A DNA stretch of 64,000 nt from JANNBN01 sp031430595 (lineage in GTDB: Bacteria; Actinomycetota; Acidimicrobiia; Acidimicrobiales; JANYDT01), in assembly GCA_031430595.1 (NCBI GenBank), contig JANPBU010000017.1:1-64000 (forward strand), written 5' to 3'. Shown one piece after another: positions 26,936-35,914 of this stretch (the stretch's first letter is position 1; each line of letters starts with the position of its first letter). A model generated the notes under the pieces. That model saw nothing but the letters and a program-made list of their open reading frames with translations, was not told the DNA's origin and made no database searches. A program made the translations under genes and the position numbers.

Positions 26936-27061
26936 ATGACGCACCCACGTCGTCGCCGTCGGCAGACCGGCGCTAACACGCGTCTGCCCCAGAAGTACCA
27001 GCAACAAAGCACTATCGATCTCGAGCGGCAAAAGCGACGAGGTCAACATGGCCTCCGTTGA
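26936..27061 (+). CDS. 41-residue basic protein between excisionase and integrase
   Basis: ATG 26936 follows an ideal ribosome site (CAAGGAGAAAGCG). The product starts MTHPRRRRRQTGANTR, is very rich in Arg and Gln, and ends RRGQHGLR. It overlaps the integrase start by 14 bases in another frame, so it could couple integrase translation to upstream ribosomes or be a small DNA-binding cofactor. No family can be assigned; the strong RBS is the main support. Confidence 0.5.
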   Translation: MTHPRRRRRQTGANTRLPQKYQQQSTIDLERQKRRGQHGLR

Positions 27062-28241
27062 ACCAACAACGTTCACGTGGGTCACCGATCCAACAAGTGG
27101 TAAGCGCACAAAGAAACCCGCAAGGGAAACAACATGGCGCGCCCGATACCGAGACCCCAGTGGCGGTACCCGCTCGAAAACCTTCGATCGCAAAGCCGAT
27201 GCCGAGCAGTTCCTCGCTCGCAACGGAACGGCAATTCACGAAGGCGACTGGACCGACCCCGCCTTACGTCGGACACGATTCGAGGAATGGTCAGCGCTGT
27301 GGTGGAAAACAACAACGAAACTCAGCCCCTCTACGCGCCGCGGCTACGAGCGAGTTTTGCGGCTCTACATCGCACCAGCCTTCGACGGTCGAGCTGTCGG
27401 ATCAATCACCTGGATCGAAGTGGAACTCTTCGTTGGCGAACAACTCAAAGATGGCCGATCACCAAAAACCGTTCGCCACACAACATCGGTACTTTCGCTG
27501 ATCTTCAAAACAGCCATGCGGGCCAAAGTCATCAAGGAGAACCCTGCGAGCGGGCACGCCGTTACGGTCCGCCGGACGAAGCACATGATTCTCAACATGG
27601 AACAAGTACATCGCCTCGTTGATAACACCGACGCTCGATTCAAGGCGGGAGTCTGGGTGCTCGTACTGGCCGGTCTACGGACCTCAGAACTATGCGGGCT
27701 TAGGGTCTGCGACATCGACCTTCAACGCCACACCATCACAATCGCTGAGGTGCAAATGTGGGTTACCGGCGAACTCGTTGTGAAAGGACCGAAGTCCGAC
27801 AGCGGAAACCGAGTCATCCCGCTACCCGAATGGCTGACAGCCGAACTTGTCGCTGTGATGGAGGCAAGGTCGGCTCAGTTGCGACGGCCAATCGAACCCA
27901 CTGACCGGATCTTCGTTTCGAAAAACGGAGTGGCCATGACCGACAACCGCGTATGGAAAATCATCGACCGGGCCCAAACCAAAGCGAAACTCCCAAGGTT
28001 CCGCCCGTACGACCTCCGCCACAGTCACGCCTCGCTACTCATCGAGCTAGGGGCGCACCCCAAAGCCATCAGCGAACGAATGGGCCACAGCGAAATCGGC
28101 GTCACCATGAACGTCTACGGCCACCTCTTCGAAGGCGCCCAACGCCAGTTGACCGACCGATTGAACGAGTTGGTCGATCGTGAGAAACCGATTTGCAACG
28201 ACATTGCACCCCGCCGACAAAATCTCATCAACCCAAAGTGA
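27048..28241 (+). CDS. int: Tyrosine site-specific recombinase (integrase)
   Basis: 397 residues. An N-terminal arm-type binding region (WRARYRDPSGGTRSKTFDRKADAEQFL) is followed by a core-binding SAM-like domain (about 75-175) and a catalytic domain with Arg211 (LAGLRTSEL), a lysine in VVKGPKS, the Tyr321-x-x-Arg324 box (YDLRHSHAS, Tyr replacing the usual first His), His347 (MGHSEI) and nucleophile Tyr357 (VYGHLF). All key residues are present, so it should be active. It integrates and, with the excisionase, excises the element. It lies some 30 kb from the candidate attachment site at 58.7 kb. Confidence 0.93.
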   Translation: MASVEPTTFTWVTDPTSGKRTKKPARETTWRARYRDPSGGTRSKTFDRKADAEQFLARNGTAIHEGDWTDPALRRTRFEEWSALWWKTTTKLSPSTRRGYERVLRLYIAPAFDGRAVGSITWIEVELFVGEQLKDGRSPKTVRHTTSVLSLIFKTAMRAKVIKENPASGHAVTVRRTKHMILNMEQVHRLVDNTDARFKAGVWVLVLAGLRTSELCGLRVCDIDLQRHTITIAEVQMWVTGELVVKGPKSDSGNRVIPLPEWLTAELVAVMEARSAQLRRPIEPTDRIFVSKNGVAMTDNRVWKIIDRAQTKAKLPRFRPYDLRHSHASLLIELGAHPKAISERMGHSEIGVTMNVYGHLFEGAQRQLTDRLNELVDREKPICNDIAPRRQNLINPK

Positions 28242-28251
28242 GGAGGCCGTT

Positions 28252-28425
28252 ATGGCAAAGGGAAAGAAGTGTCGAGTTTGCAACGACACGATGTACGCCG
28301 ACCAAGAGAAATACGAATCGCAGGGCACCTGGGTGACCTACGTGTGCCGCAATGGTCAGTGCAAGTCGATGACTGGGACGAACGGCAAGTACCCGGAAAC
28401 AGAAAAGGTCTTCGAGGCTAAATGA
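28252..28425 (+). CDS. Small zinc-ribbon-like protein, 57 residues
   Basis: ATG 28252 follows GAGGAGG. The sequence CRVCNDTMYADQEKYESQG ... VCRNGQCKSM has two cysteine pairs and looks like a zinc ribbon. It begins 10 bases after the integrase stop and could be read from the same transcript. Its function is unknown; small ribbon proteins of this kind often bind nucleic acid or serve as protein adaptors. Confidence 0.65.
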   Translation: MAKGKKCRVCNDTMYADQEKYESQGTWVTYVCRNGQCKSMTGTNGKYPETEKVFEAK

Positions 28426-28483
28426 TGAGTTATTTTCGGAAGTCGATTCCGAGCCGGTTAGTTTGCTTCGAACGGCCCACACA

Positions 28484-28735
28484 ATGACGAGCTGCGGATG
28501 CCGTTCGGGAAAGTGTCCGACGTGTAACGGAACAGGCCTGAGGGTAGGAATCAAGTGCGGAGCTTGTTCGGGAGACGGCAAATGCAAAACCTGCAGAGGA
28601 ACCGGACAGCTTGCCGACAATCACTATCGATGTGATGTTTGCGACAAAGAGTACAAAGCTCCAGCAGGCGCTCGGGATCCCGGGTGTCCAGACCGAGGCA
28701 AAAATCCTCACGGTCGCGGAAGCGCGCTCCGGTAG
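28484..28735 (+). CDS. Small DnaJ-type cysteine-repeat protein
   Basis: 83 residues from ATG 28484 (a TTG at 28463 is an alternative). It contains CPTCNGTG, CGACSGDGKCKTCRGTGQL and YRCDVC, i.e. CxxCxGxG repeats like the zinc-binding region of DnaJ without the J-domain. It probably binds zinc and unfolded protein or a partner. No ribosome site is seen, but a 20-codon frame starting at 28425 overlaps the previous stop (TGATG) and ends in ATGA at this start, which would allow coupled re-initiation. Confidence 0.55.
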   Translation: MTSCGCRSGKCPTCNGTGLRVGIKCGACSGDGKCKTCRGTGQLADNHYRCDVCDKEYKAPAGARDPGCPDRGKNPHGRGSALR

Positions 28736-28746
28736 CGCGGGACACA

Positions 28747-29148
28747 ATGCTTGAAGATTGTCTTAAACCATCAGATTTCGAAATTGCAACCGATTTCTTA
28801 GCCGCCAAGCTAAATGCCGACTTGTATGCGAAGTCGAAGCCTGATGCTCAAACCGACCAAACATTCGCGTCTCTCTTAGTTCGACTCGGGACTGCTGCGA
28901 TTGCCCTTCTTGAAACAGGAATCGGTACGGAGACGGGCCTTGGCGAACGCGCCGTCAGAGAACTCGGATGGGCCGGAGTGATGCTTGAGGGGCCTATTAT
29001 GTGGGAACCGGCAAAACTGTTCGTCGACACGGCGCTTGATCGATTTGGCACCCACATGCCGGAGGATCTTCGAAGGGAACTTTCGCGAAGCAGCTTGATG
29101 AGTGGCGGCATTTACCGGGAAGGCCGAGGTCGAAATGGGTCTTTTTAA
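28747..29148 (+). CDS. Unknown helical protein, 133 residues
   Basis: Begins MLEDCLKPSDFEIATDFLAA, 11 bases after the cysteine-repeat gene. It is predicted largely helical, with a hydrophobic core (LLVRLGTAAIALLETGIG) and a charged end. It overlaps the next gene by 14 bases. No recognised family. It is the first of four small genes that travel together here. Confidence 0.55.
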   Translation: MLEDCLKPSDFEIATDFLAAKLNADLYAKSKPDAQTDQTFASLLVRLGTAAIALLETGIGTETGLGERAVRELGWAGVMLEGPIMWEPAKLFVDTALDRFGTHMPEDLRRELSRSSLMSGGIYREGRGRNGSF

Positions 29149-29581
29149 ACGAAAAGAAGCAAAAGTAGAGTTTGTCCCAACATCGATCCCACAAACTCCT
29201 GCCGAGGAACCCGGAAAACCGCAGGCACTAATGCGCCTCCTTCTTCCCGATCGGCTGCCGATGACCGTCGCACCATTCATTGTGCAGACTGCAATGTCAC
29301 CTGACCCTGACGAGGGCTTATGTATTTTGCTCCGAGCGTTCGTTGCTGGGCCCTTCAGCCCTCAGGAAATGCAGAGCCAGCTCCTCTCAATGTTCGAAGC
29401 GAACGACGGCATCGGGATCGGGAAGCTTGAGTTCATTGAAGCAGAGGGGCAATACCTCCTTACTATGACCGTGGGTTTTATCGACCGGCTAGTTGCTGAA
29501 CCGACTCTCACGTCACTTTCACAAATGGTTGTGGATCTCGCCCTTCATTTCCGCCCAATGTTTGCAGGAGGCAATTCATGA
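29135..29581 (+). CDS. Small YbjN/TY-chaperone-like protein, 148 residues
   Basis: ATG 29135 is preceded by GAGG. The N-terminus MGLFKRKEAK is cationic and amphipathic, matching MALFRKKSEA and MKLFGRKNSS in two other small proteins of this island. The rest alternates strands and helices (VAPFIVQTAMS, LLRAFVAGPFSP, LEFIEAEGQYLLTM) in a way that resembles the T3SS-chaperone/YbjN fold. Its stop overlaps the next start (ATGA). The fold guess needs structure prediction. Confidence 0.5.
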   Translation: MGLFKRKEAKVEFVPTSIPQTPAEEPGKPQALMRLLLPDRLPMTVAPFIVQTAMSPDPDEGLCILLRAFVAGPFSPQEMQSQLLSMFEANDGIGIGKLEFIEAEGQYLLTMTVGFIDRLVAEPTLTSLSQMVVDLALHFRPMFAGGNS

Positions 29582-30063
29582 GTTCTTTAGTCTTTCAAGA
29601 CGAGGTGGAATTCATGCTGGCTCACTACCCAAGTTTTCTGGTCTTACCTGTGGGGGACCGCAAGTTCTTCAGCGTGCGTTACGGGGAGCGAGGACTGCCG
29701 ACGGAAATAACGGCGGATATTAAGAATGGGTTGCCCTTCGTTTCGATTAAGGGCAATGTTGCGTCAGGGGTTCCACTCAGTAACGAACTCTTGGAGGGTC
29801 TCCACAAATTCCAGGCAATTGCCCCAACACTCCGTATCGGCTTAGATCGGAAACCCGATCAAACGGTGACCATAATCGTCGGAGCCAATGCGTTAGGACC
29901 GATCTTCTCAGCGGAGTGGCTCCGAATCGAGATGGACGCTGTTGCGCACGTCACCCAGGCTGCCTGCGACTTCGTTTTGGATTTTGGTGGGATAGATGGC
30001 GGGACTGCATTCTCCAACATGCTCTTGGAGCTGGTTAACTCGTTCAAATCTCAGGACGAGTAA
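29578..30063 (+). CDS. YbjN/TY-chaperone-like protein, 161 residues
   Basis: Overlaps the previous gene by four bases. The pattern strand-strand-helix with VLPVGDRKFFSVRYGERGLPTEI, GLPFVSIKGNVASG and a helical SNELLEGLHKFQ is similar in layout to the protein at 41998. Such domains are reported to act as peptide- or effector-binding chaperones in bacterial conflict loci. That family relation is inferred by eye. The following 223 bases (30064-30286) show no gene. Confidence 0.5.
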   Translation: MSSLVFQDEVEFMLAHYPSFLVLPVGDRKFFSVRYGERGLPTEITADIKNGLPFVSIKGNVASGVPLSNELLEGLHKFQAIAPTLRIGLDRKPDQTVTIIVGANALGPIFSAEWLRIEMDAVAHVTQAACDFVLDFGGIDGGTAFSNMLLELVNSFKSQDE

Positions 30064-30286
30064 CCCGGCTGCGCAAAAACACGTCCAATCCCAAAACTTA
30101 CGCGTCGAGACCCGAGAGCATCCTGGAACTTCGACCGTCGGTTCCAAGCGGTTACGAACGATGTCGCAGACGGCTCGTGGACGCCGACCTAACTATCGCT
30201 CCGGCTTGCAGCATCGCGAGCGCCAAGACGTACCGAAAACTACCCAGCCCAACCTGAATATTAGCGAAACCACGAATTGAGAAACT

Positions 30287-30637
30287 ATGCGATTGTCAAT
30301 CAAACGGAGCCAGGCAGACAAGCGAGGCATGCTTGGGGGTCATAAAGGCGTTACCTTTACCTTGGCTTGTAAGGTCGAGTTCACCAGCGAGGAGCGTGAA
30401 CTCCTAGACCACTACAAGATGTGGGAATACTCTCTCTTCACTCAAGCAGGACTCCCGGTAACGATCTCGAAGCTTGCTCAAGGTGACACGCAAACAGTTG
30501 AAAATGTTGAAGTCCTTCTGGCCAACGAGGGAGTAGTCAAGCGGGGTCTTGATCAGATCCCGCCACTTCTTGAAGTGCTGCGCTCCTTTGGCGGCGAAGA
30601 AACTATCGAGTACCCGCGTACCCGCAGCAGCGAATGA
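30287..30637 (+). CDS. Small protein, paralogue of the C-terminal part of the 43221 gene product
   Basis: 116 residues starting MRLSIKRSQADKRG. It aligns with residues 47-142 of the protein encoded at 43221-43649: both have M-x-LSI-x-RS, then T-x-EE-x-x-LLD-x-Y, then a Val-Glu-x-x-Glu helix and an E-E-x-I close. The shared domain is alpha/beta and not one I can name. Its repeated presence beside YbjN-like genes marks it as a fixed component of this island. Confidence 0.6.
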   Translation: MRLSIKRSQADKRGMLGGHKGVTFTLACKVEFTSEERELLDHYKMWEYSLFTQAGLPVTISKLAQGDTQTVENVEVLLANEGVVKRGLDQIPPLLEVLRSFGGEETIEYPRTRSSE

Positions 30638-30718
30638 CCTTGGGAATCTGGTTAGGTAGTAGGCATCACGACCCGAATTGTCATTGCTATCGAATCAGCA
30701 TCCGACAGGTCTCGATTG

Positions 30719-31357
30719 TTAGGAAAACGACTTCTCGACGCTCGGAGATCGGTTCATCGTCCAGACCGGCGGGCATCCCTGAACTTCGATCACGCTACGC
30801 TCCCTAAATCCAAAGCGTGCATAGTAAGAGAGATTATGTTCGTTCTGTGTTTCCAAAAAAACCGGCGAACCGGAATTGTCGGCTTCCGCAAGGATGGGAA
30901 GCAACAACGCAGTGCCTACGCCTCGACCTTGAAACTTCGGATCAGTCGCCAGTAGCGACAGGTACCAGTGATCCTCTTCCATGTGGTGTTTCGGAAGTTC
31001 TGAGAACAAGGCGAGAGCCGTTCGTCGTTGTTTGGAACGAAGAACCGAAGGTGCAATCCGGAACAGTTGTTTCATTGCCCGGAGTCCCCGATCGGGAATC
31101 TTCACGCCGGGGGGTAACCATGCAGCGACACCCACACACTCGTCACCAATCTGAGCAGTCCACACCGAACCATGGGCGGCGGCGTCTAACAACAACGAGT
31201 GGAACAGTCCTGTCGTCTTGTGTTGTGAAAGTAGATCCGGAGTGAAGAAGTTGTACAACGGGTCGTCCCAGAAGGAGCGCGCCGTCAGCGCCACCAGCGT
31301 TCGCAGCTCATCCGTCCGATGTTCCCTAACTTCAATGTTCAACGCCATCTGTTTCAA
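30719..31357 (-). CDS. GNAT-family N-acetyltransferase
   Basis: 212 residues. It has the GNAT core: WTAQIGDECVGVAAWL (strands 2-3), YLSLLATDPKFQGRGVGTALL (motif A with the acetyl-CoA loop QGRGVG) and FLETQNEHNLSYYARFGF (motif B). The substrate is unknown. It is transcribed away from the SARP-STAND gene; the 92-base gap (31358-31449) should hold both promoters. Confidence 0.85.
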   Translation of the reverse strand: MKQMALNIEVREHRTDELRTLVALTARSFWDDPLYNFFTPDLLSQHKTTGLFHSLLLDAAAHGSVWTAQIGDECVGVAAWLPPGVKIPDRGLRAMKQLFRIAPSVLRSKQRRTALALFSELPKHHMEEDHWYLSLLATDPKFQGRGVGTALLLPILAEADNSGSPVFLETQNEHNLSYYARFGFRERSVIEVQGCPPVWTMNRSPSVEKSFS

Positions 31358-31449
31358 GGTAGTCGCTTACGTCGCCACCAGACCCAAGGGGTCCAACGGC
31401 TGTCGCCCCTGACCCGACGCGGATTCAGACCGTTTACTAGAGTGATGCG

Positions 31450-34400
31450 ATGGCTGGTGACTCGCAAGGACGTGCTTTCGTCCAACTTCTTGGGCCCGTG
31501 CAAGTGACCGTCGGTTCTGAAATCAAACTGCCGTCCGAAGGGAAGGCAAAACTCCTACTTGCGTTGTTGACTTTACGAAAACACGCACGCGAAGAACAGG
31601 AGCTTATTGACCTTCTCTGGGATCAACACCCAACAAAGTCGGCAACGAGTGCTTTCCGAACATATTTGGCCGATGTTCGAAAAACCGTCGGTGAAACGCG
31701 AGTCGTAACTACGGCTCGTTCACACAGGCTTCATCCAGACAAAGTCCACACCGACATCGACATCGTGAACGCCGACGTCGCACGAGCTCACGAACTACTG
31801 GCGCAAAATCCCAGTGCTGCGTCGATACTGTTGCTCCAGGCACTCAACCAATGGAGGGGAAAGGCTCTCGAAGGAGTCCGTGATTTTGAGTGCCTCGCCC
31901 CAGACATAAGAATTCTGGACGAACAGTTCGAGTCGATCCGCGAGCAGTATCTTGCGGCTCGACTCGCCTCGGGTGACTACGCAACAGTGATTCCAGATCT
32001 CCGCCGAGCCGTACACGAATGCCCATGGCGGGAAAGACTCACTGCACTTCTGATGACCGCACTCTTTGAATCCGGGAATCGAATAGAAGCCCTACGCGCT
32101 TATCAATTTCTCTATAAGTACTTAGCAGATGAGTTCGGCATGCCACCGAGCAACGACCTTATTTCCCTAGAGCAATCAATGATTCTTGAAACCCGGCATG
32201 CATCGCCACCTCAAGTTGACGCTCGCTTCAATCTCACACCCGGACTCGAGGCAGCAGCTCAGGATTTCGTTGGTCGTAGATGGATACTTGATGCGCTTAG
32301 CCAAGAAGCTGGGCCCATCAAGGTCGTTCTTGGTGAATCCGGTTCGGGAAAGACCGCTATCGCTTCGACACTGTTACAGACCCTCACTAAAACTGGTCTT
32401 CGTGTTGCATACGGCAAAGCAGAGCGCGACTCGCTAGCACCGCTTTTCTGCCTCGCTGAGGCTTTTCCCACCTTGGCGCAGCAGAGCCAAAACGACGAGA
32501 CCCTCGCAGTCGAAGTTCTCCTTTCCTGGGCAGGTGCCACAGCCGGCGCGGTTCTGGTCATAGACGACTATCAATGGGCAGACCCACTAACCAAGCGGAC
32601 GCTATTTCTGCTCGCCCGAACGAACGATGCCAGACGTCCAATTCTTCGCATTTTCTGTCGGCCGGGATCGCACTCAGGAGACTTTGGGATTAGGCCGATC
32701 ACGATCGCCCCAATGGATTCACACGACATTGAAGAGCTTTTGCTGAAAAAGGGTTTAACACCTGACTCTTCGGTGGTCGAGCACGTCGGGCGAGTGTCCA
32801 AAGGTCGAGCGATCTACGTGGCAGCGATAATTGACCACATCGCACAAACCGGTGAGGTCCCAGTTCGATCAATCGAATCGACCGCAGAGGTTCTGGCTCC
32901 AATATTGCAACTTACCTTTTCTGAGTACCTACCGAACGAACGAAAAATCTACGCAGCTATTGAGGTTTGTTGGCCACAAGCGACGAGCGAGCGCGTGGCC
33001 AGAGTTCTCAACGTCGATTTGACGTTGGTAGAACATGTCGTAAAACGCGGGCTCGACGAACACATCCTCATCGATGGTGAGACCATTGTTTTTCGACATG
33101 AGTTGTTAGCCAGGCACTCTGTCGGGTTTCTCGATCGGCGCGAGGTTCGAGAAATTCACGCACTGCTGGCCGGCGACGAAAATCTCCATCCGTGGGAAAG
33201 GGCGCTTCACGGGGTCAAACGGGCGGAGGGTCGCCAAACAGCGGAGGAACTTCATGGATTCGAATCGTCCGTATTGCAAGCACTAAACGAAGGTCAAAAT
33301 GGTGCGGCTACTGAACTTCTCGATCGAATTCTCGTTCAATTTGATCAACAGCTTTTGCCGGAACAACGATTTCGATTTCTCCATCTTGCTTCGAGAGCGC
33401 ACGATCTCTGCGGTGATCTTGAACTAGGTCGCCGCAGGCGAGCCGCTGCGTTTGACGTGGCCGAAAGCAACGGCTTAAAAGCTGAAGCCGTAAATTGTGT
33501 GGTTGGCGAACGCGAAGCTGGGCGATCGGTAAAGGTTGATGCCCAAGAAATGTCGTTGTTGCGTCGAGCGGGGAAACTTGTAGCCGGCGAGTCGCCAGAT
33601 TTGATTCTTCGCGTGCACTCCGAACTAGCTTACCAAAAGCTCTACCACCGGTCGACCGACCGAGACGACATCGAATCGGACATTTCGGTCATCAAAAACT
33701 TGCTCACGTCGGTTCGCGACCCGTTAGCGAGAGCACTTGGCCACCGAAGCCTCTATCTTGCTTCAACTCTCGGACTTGAATCTGGCTCGGATTCGCACGC
33801 CGAATCAATGATCTTGGCTCTTCCCGAAGTCGATCACGTCGATTTCAAGGCATCCGCCTTCCAGTACGGAATACGACAGGCGCTCACGACTGGAGACCGA
33901 GTCGGATTACGCGCACTTTCCGATCGGTTTGCCACATTCGCTACCGAAACACGAAGGCCGGTTGATTTGTGGTGCAGGGAAGTAATCCGCGCCGCAGAGT
34001 TCGAGATGGATGGCAATTTTGGAAGGTCGCGACACCACGCTCGAACGGCGAGGACGCTTGGAAAGAGCTTCGGTTGCCCTGATGCTGAGCTTGCCTGGGG
34101 GTTACACATTTTATCAAGCAGCCTGTTGACAAATACTGCGCCGCCGACCGAAGAACGAGTCGGTGTAAGCAAACTCATTCCTTTGCTCGAGATACTTTTG
34201 CAGTCTCAAGCCAAAACGTTGCGGCATGACTCCTCCGCTCTGACTGCTGCCGTGCAACAAGCGGCAATGGGTCCGGTCAACCCAAGCACATTGACCCAAC
34301 TCTCAATACTCGTAGAGTCGGTGTGGAACATCGGCGCCGTCGATCACGCAAGGATCTTGCTCACAGCACTAACGACTAACTTCCCGACCGAAAAATTTGT

Positions 34401-34698
34401 CGTAGTCGGGCACGTTCCAGTTACGGTACTGGGTCCCCTCGCCCGACTCCGGGGGATGCTTCGATGTCTTCTTCGCGATGACGAATTGGCCTCCGTCGAC
34501 TTTTCCGAAGCTCTCAAAGATTCGACAGACTTCCGCGCTCTGACGTGGGTCCAACGAGTTCGGCGAGATTTCGCATTGCTTCTTGAGCAGCGGGGAAAGT
34601 TCGACGAATCGACATTTCTTCGTAGCCAGGCAGAAATCGACGACCACCTCCTTCATCCATTGGACACGAGCACAGAAGAAAAGTTGCGACTCGGCTAG
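31450..34698 (+). CDS. SARP-type BTAD regulator fused to STAND NTPase
   Basis: 1082 residues. An N-terminal OmpR-like winged helix (about 8-95: VQLLGPVQVTVGSEIKLP) and a BTAD (about 100-250: HECPWRERLTALLMTALFESGN) are followed by a STAND ATPase with Walker A GESGSGKT near 297 and Walker B VLVIDDYQWAD near 365, then a long helical repeat region to the C-terminus. This is the AfsR/LuxR-like transcription activator layout: the STAND part senses a signal, and the winged helix activates promoters. It is the likely local regulator of the island. Confidence 0.85.
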   Translation: MAGDSQGRAFVQLLGPVQVTVGSEIKLPSEGKAKLLLALLTLRKHAREEQELIDLLWDQHPTKSATSAFRTYLADVRKTVGETRVVTTARSHRLHPDKVHTDIDIVNADVARAHELLAQNPSAASILLLQALNQWRGKALEGVRDFECLAPDIRILDEQFESIREQYLAARLASGDYATVIPDLRRAVHECPWRERLTALLMTALFESGNRIEALRAYQFLYKYLADEFGMPPSNDLISLEQSMILETRHASPPQVDARFNLTPGLEAAAQDFVGRRWILDALSQEAGPIKVVLGESGSGKTAIASTLLQTLTKTGLRVAYGKAERDSLAPLFCLAEAFPTLAQQSQNDETLAVEVLLSWAGATAGAVLVIDDYQWADPLTKRTLFLLARTNDARRPILRIFCRPGSHSGDFGIRPITIAPMDSHDIEELLLKKGLTPDSSVVEHVGRVSKGRAIYVAAIIDHIAQTGEVPVRSIESTAEVLAPILQLTFSEYLPNERKIYAAIEVCWPQATSERVARVLNVDLTLVEHVVKRGLDEHILIDGETIVFRHELLARHSVGFLDRREVREIHALLAGDENLHPWERALHGVKRAEGRQTAEELHGFESSVLQALNEGQNGAATELLDRILVQFDQQLLPEQRFRFLHLASRAHDLCGDLELGRRRRAAAFDVAESNGLKAEAVNCVVGEREAGRSVKVDAQEMSLLRRAGKLVAGESPDLILRVHSELAYQKLYHRSTDRDDIESDISVIKNLLTSVRDPLARALGHRSLYLASTLGLESGSDSHAESMILALPEVDHVDFKASAFQYGIRQALTTGDRVGLRALSDRFATFATETRRPVDLWCREVIRAAEFEMDGNFGRSRHHARTARTLGKSFGCPDAELAWGLHILSSSLLTNTAPPTEERVGVSKLIPLLEILLQSQAKTLRHDSSALTAAVQQAAMGPVNPSTLTQLSILVESVWNIGAVDHARILLTALTTNFPTEKFVVVGHVPVTVLGPLARLRGMLRCLLRDDELASVDFSEALKDSTDFRALTWVQRVRRDFALLLEQRGKFDESTFLRSQAEIDDHLLHPLDTSTEEKLRLG

Positions 34699-34702
34699 AG
34701 CG

Positions 34703-35233
34703 CTAACCGTGTGGTTCAGGCCGGGATGAGCTGCCGTTCGGAGTAGACGCCAACTCCAGAGCATCAGCAAGCAGGAAAGCAAAATCACCAAGCGCATCGG
34801 TTCCCTCTGCAAGCCCGACCACAGAGGCAGTCGCCTTAATCGCGGCGCCCGCAACTCGGAGAGCCGTCACGCGGCCCGGGATTGATCTCGAGGCACACGC
34901 TGTGTCGAAAAGGGTGCACTTTGCGAATAGCTCTGGACCCACTAACCCAATGGTCACTAACTCAGCATCGAACGAGGCCAAAACCTGCGGATCGCAGAAC
35001 TGCGTAAGCAGCGGAATGAAACGGGTCGAGCTAATCGCCCACGCTTCAACAAAATGCCCGCTTACGGTCGATCCTTCGAATCGGCTATCCACCTCTTGAG
35101 CTGTTGTTTCCATGAGGTCGTGACACCGCGCGAACAGAACCAGCAGCGACGATGTTGGATCGCTAGACGATGACGCCTTTTGAAGCTCCAACTGGGGTCC
35201 GTTCTCAGAGCGATCCATCGACAGATTGTGCAT
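34703..35233 (-). CDS. Unknown protein, 176 residues
   Basis: Convergent with the SARP gene (4-base gap). Helical, with LVLFARCHDLMETTAQEVDSR and Ala/Leu-rich helices at the C-terminus. No signal peptide, membrane segment or motif is seen. Possible alternative start at the Met of MDRSENGPQ, five codons in. It faces the mini-kinase gene across 91 bases, which probably carry divergent promoters. Confidence 0.5.
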   Translation of the reverse strand: MHNLSMDRSENGPQLELQKASSSSDPTSSLLVLFARCHDLMETTAQEVDSRFEGSTVSGHFVEAWAISSTRFIPLLTQFCDPQVLASFDAELVTIGLVGPELFAKCTLFDTACASRSIPGRVTALRVAGAAIKATASVVGLAEGTDALGDFAFLLADALELASTPNGSSSRPEPHG

Positions 35234-35324
35234 GTCGCCCGCAAGCCGAGCGCAAAGTTCAACACGCCGGAATTTTTGGCTGATTTGCCCTCACAAAGCG
35301 ATTTAATCGCCGCTGCAAGGGAAC

Positions 35325-35900
35325 GTGCAGCCCAACACGTTCACCATAAACTCGACATCGCCTCACTACGGCAATTTCCTGCCAACGAAACCACTGATCA
35401 TCGGCGGCCTTATCGGCGTAGGGTCATTCTCCGAGGTTTTCGAAGTACTCGGAGGACCGATTGTATGGGCAGTTAAAGTGCTCGACGCCCGAGGTACGAG
35501 GTGCCTTCCGGCGATGCGCTCGTTCGATATGGAAACAAACACTCTTGGGATGATCGATCACCGAAACGTTATTCCCGTTATCGCGCGCGGAACTGTGGAA
35601 GGTCGCCCGGCTTACATGATGCCCCGGGCACTCGGTACCTTGAACGAATTGACTGGTCCCCAAACGGTGGCTTCGAGATTCATGTCTGAGGTGGAGAGCG
35701 CCAACGAGGCATTCGCAGATCTGGGGTTCAGCCACGGAGATCTCCACTCCGGAAACATCCTCGTTTTTGAAGTCAACGGGGACTTCACCCTTCGCCTCGC
35801 AGACCCCCGTCCTCAAAAACTCGACCGGTCCTTCGATCGAGTGTGCCTAGCCAAAATCCAAACCCAGATAACCAACAAACAACAAACAACCACTAACTGA
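35325..35900 (+). CDS. Miniature protein kinase
   Basis: 191 residues from GTG 35325 (preceded by AGGGAAC). It has a Gly-rich loop GGLIGVGSFSEVFEV (27-41), the ATP-anchoring Lys51 (WAVKVLD), Glu70 of helix C, a catalytic loop HGDLHSGN (Asp139, Asn144) and a metal-binding LADP (Asp160) instead of DFG. The chain ends 30 residues later, so most of the C-lobe, including the activation segment and substrate-binding helices, is missing. The HGDLHxGN loop is more like RIO/ABC1/aminoglycoside-type kinases. It ends 14 bases before the papain-like hydrolase gene, so the two probably act together. Confidence 0.65.
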   Translation: MQPNTFTINSTSPHYGNFLPTKPLIIGGLIGVGSFSEVFEVLGGPIVWAVKVLDARGTRCLPAMRSFDMETNTLGMIDHRNVIPVIARGTVEGRPAYMMPRALGTLNELTGPQTVASRFMSEVESANEAFADLGFSHGDLHSGNILVFEVNGDFTLRLADPRPQKLDRSFDRVCLAKIQTQITNKQQTTTN

Positions 35901-35914
35901 AAAGAGAAACCGCC

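Noticed and set aside
29996..30280. Plus-strand 94-codon frame between small genes
   Set aside because: No ribosome site; composition unlike neighbours and overlaps the YbjN-like gene.
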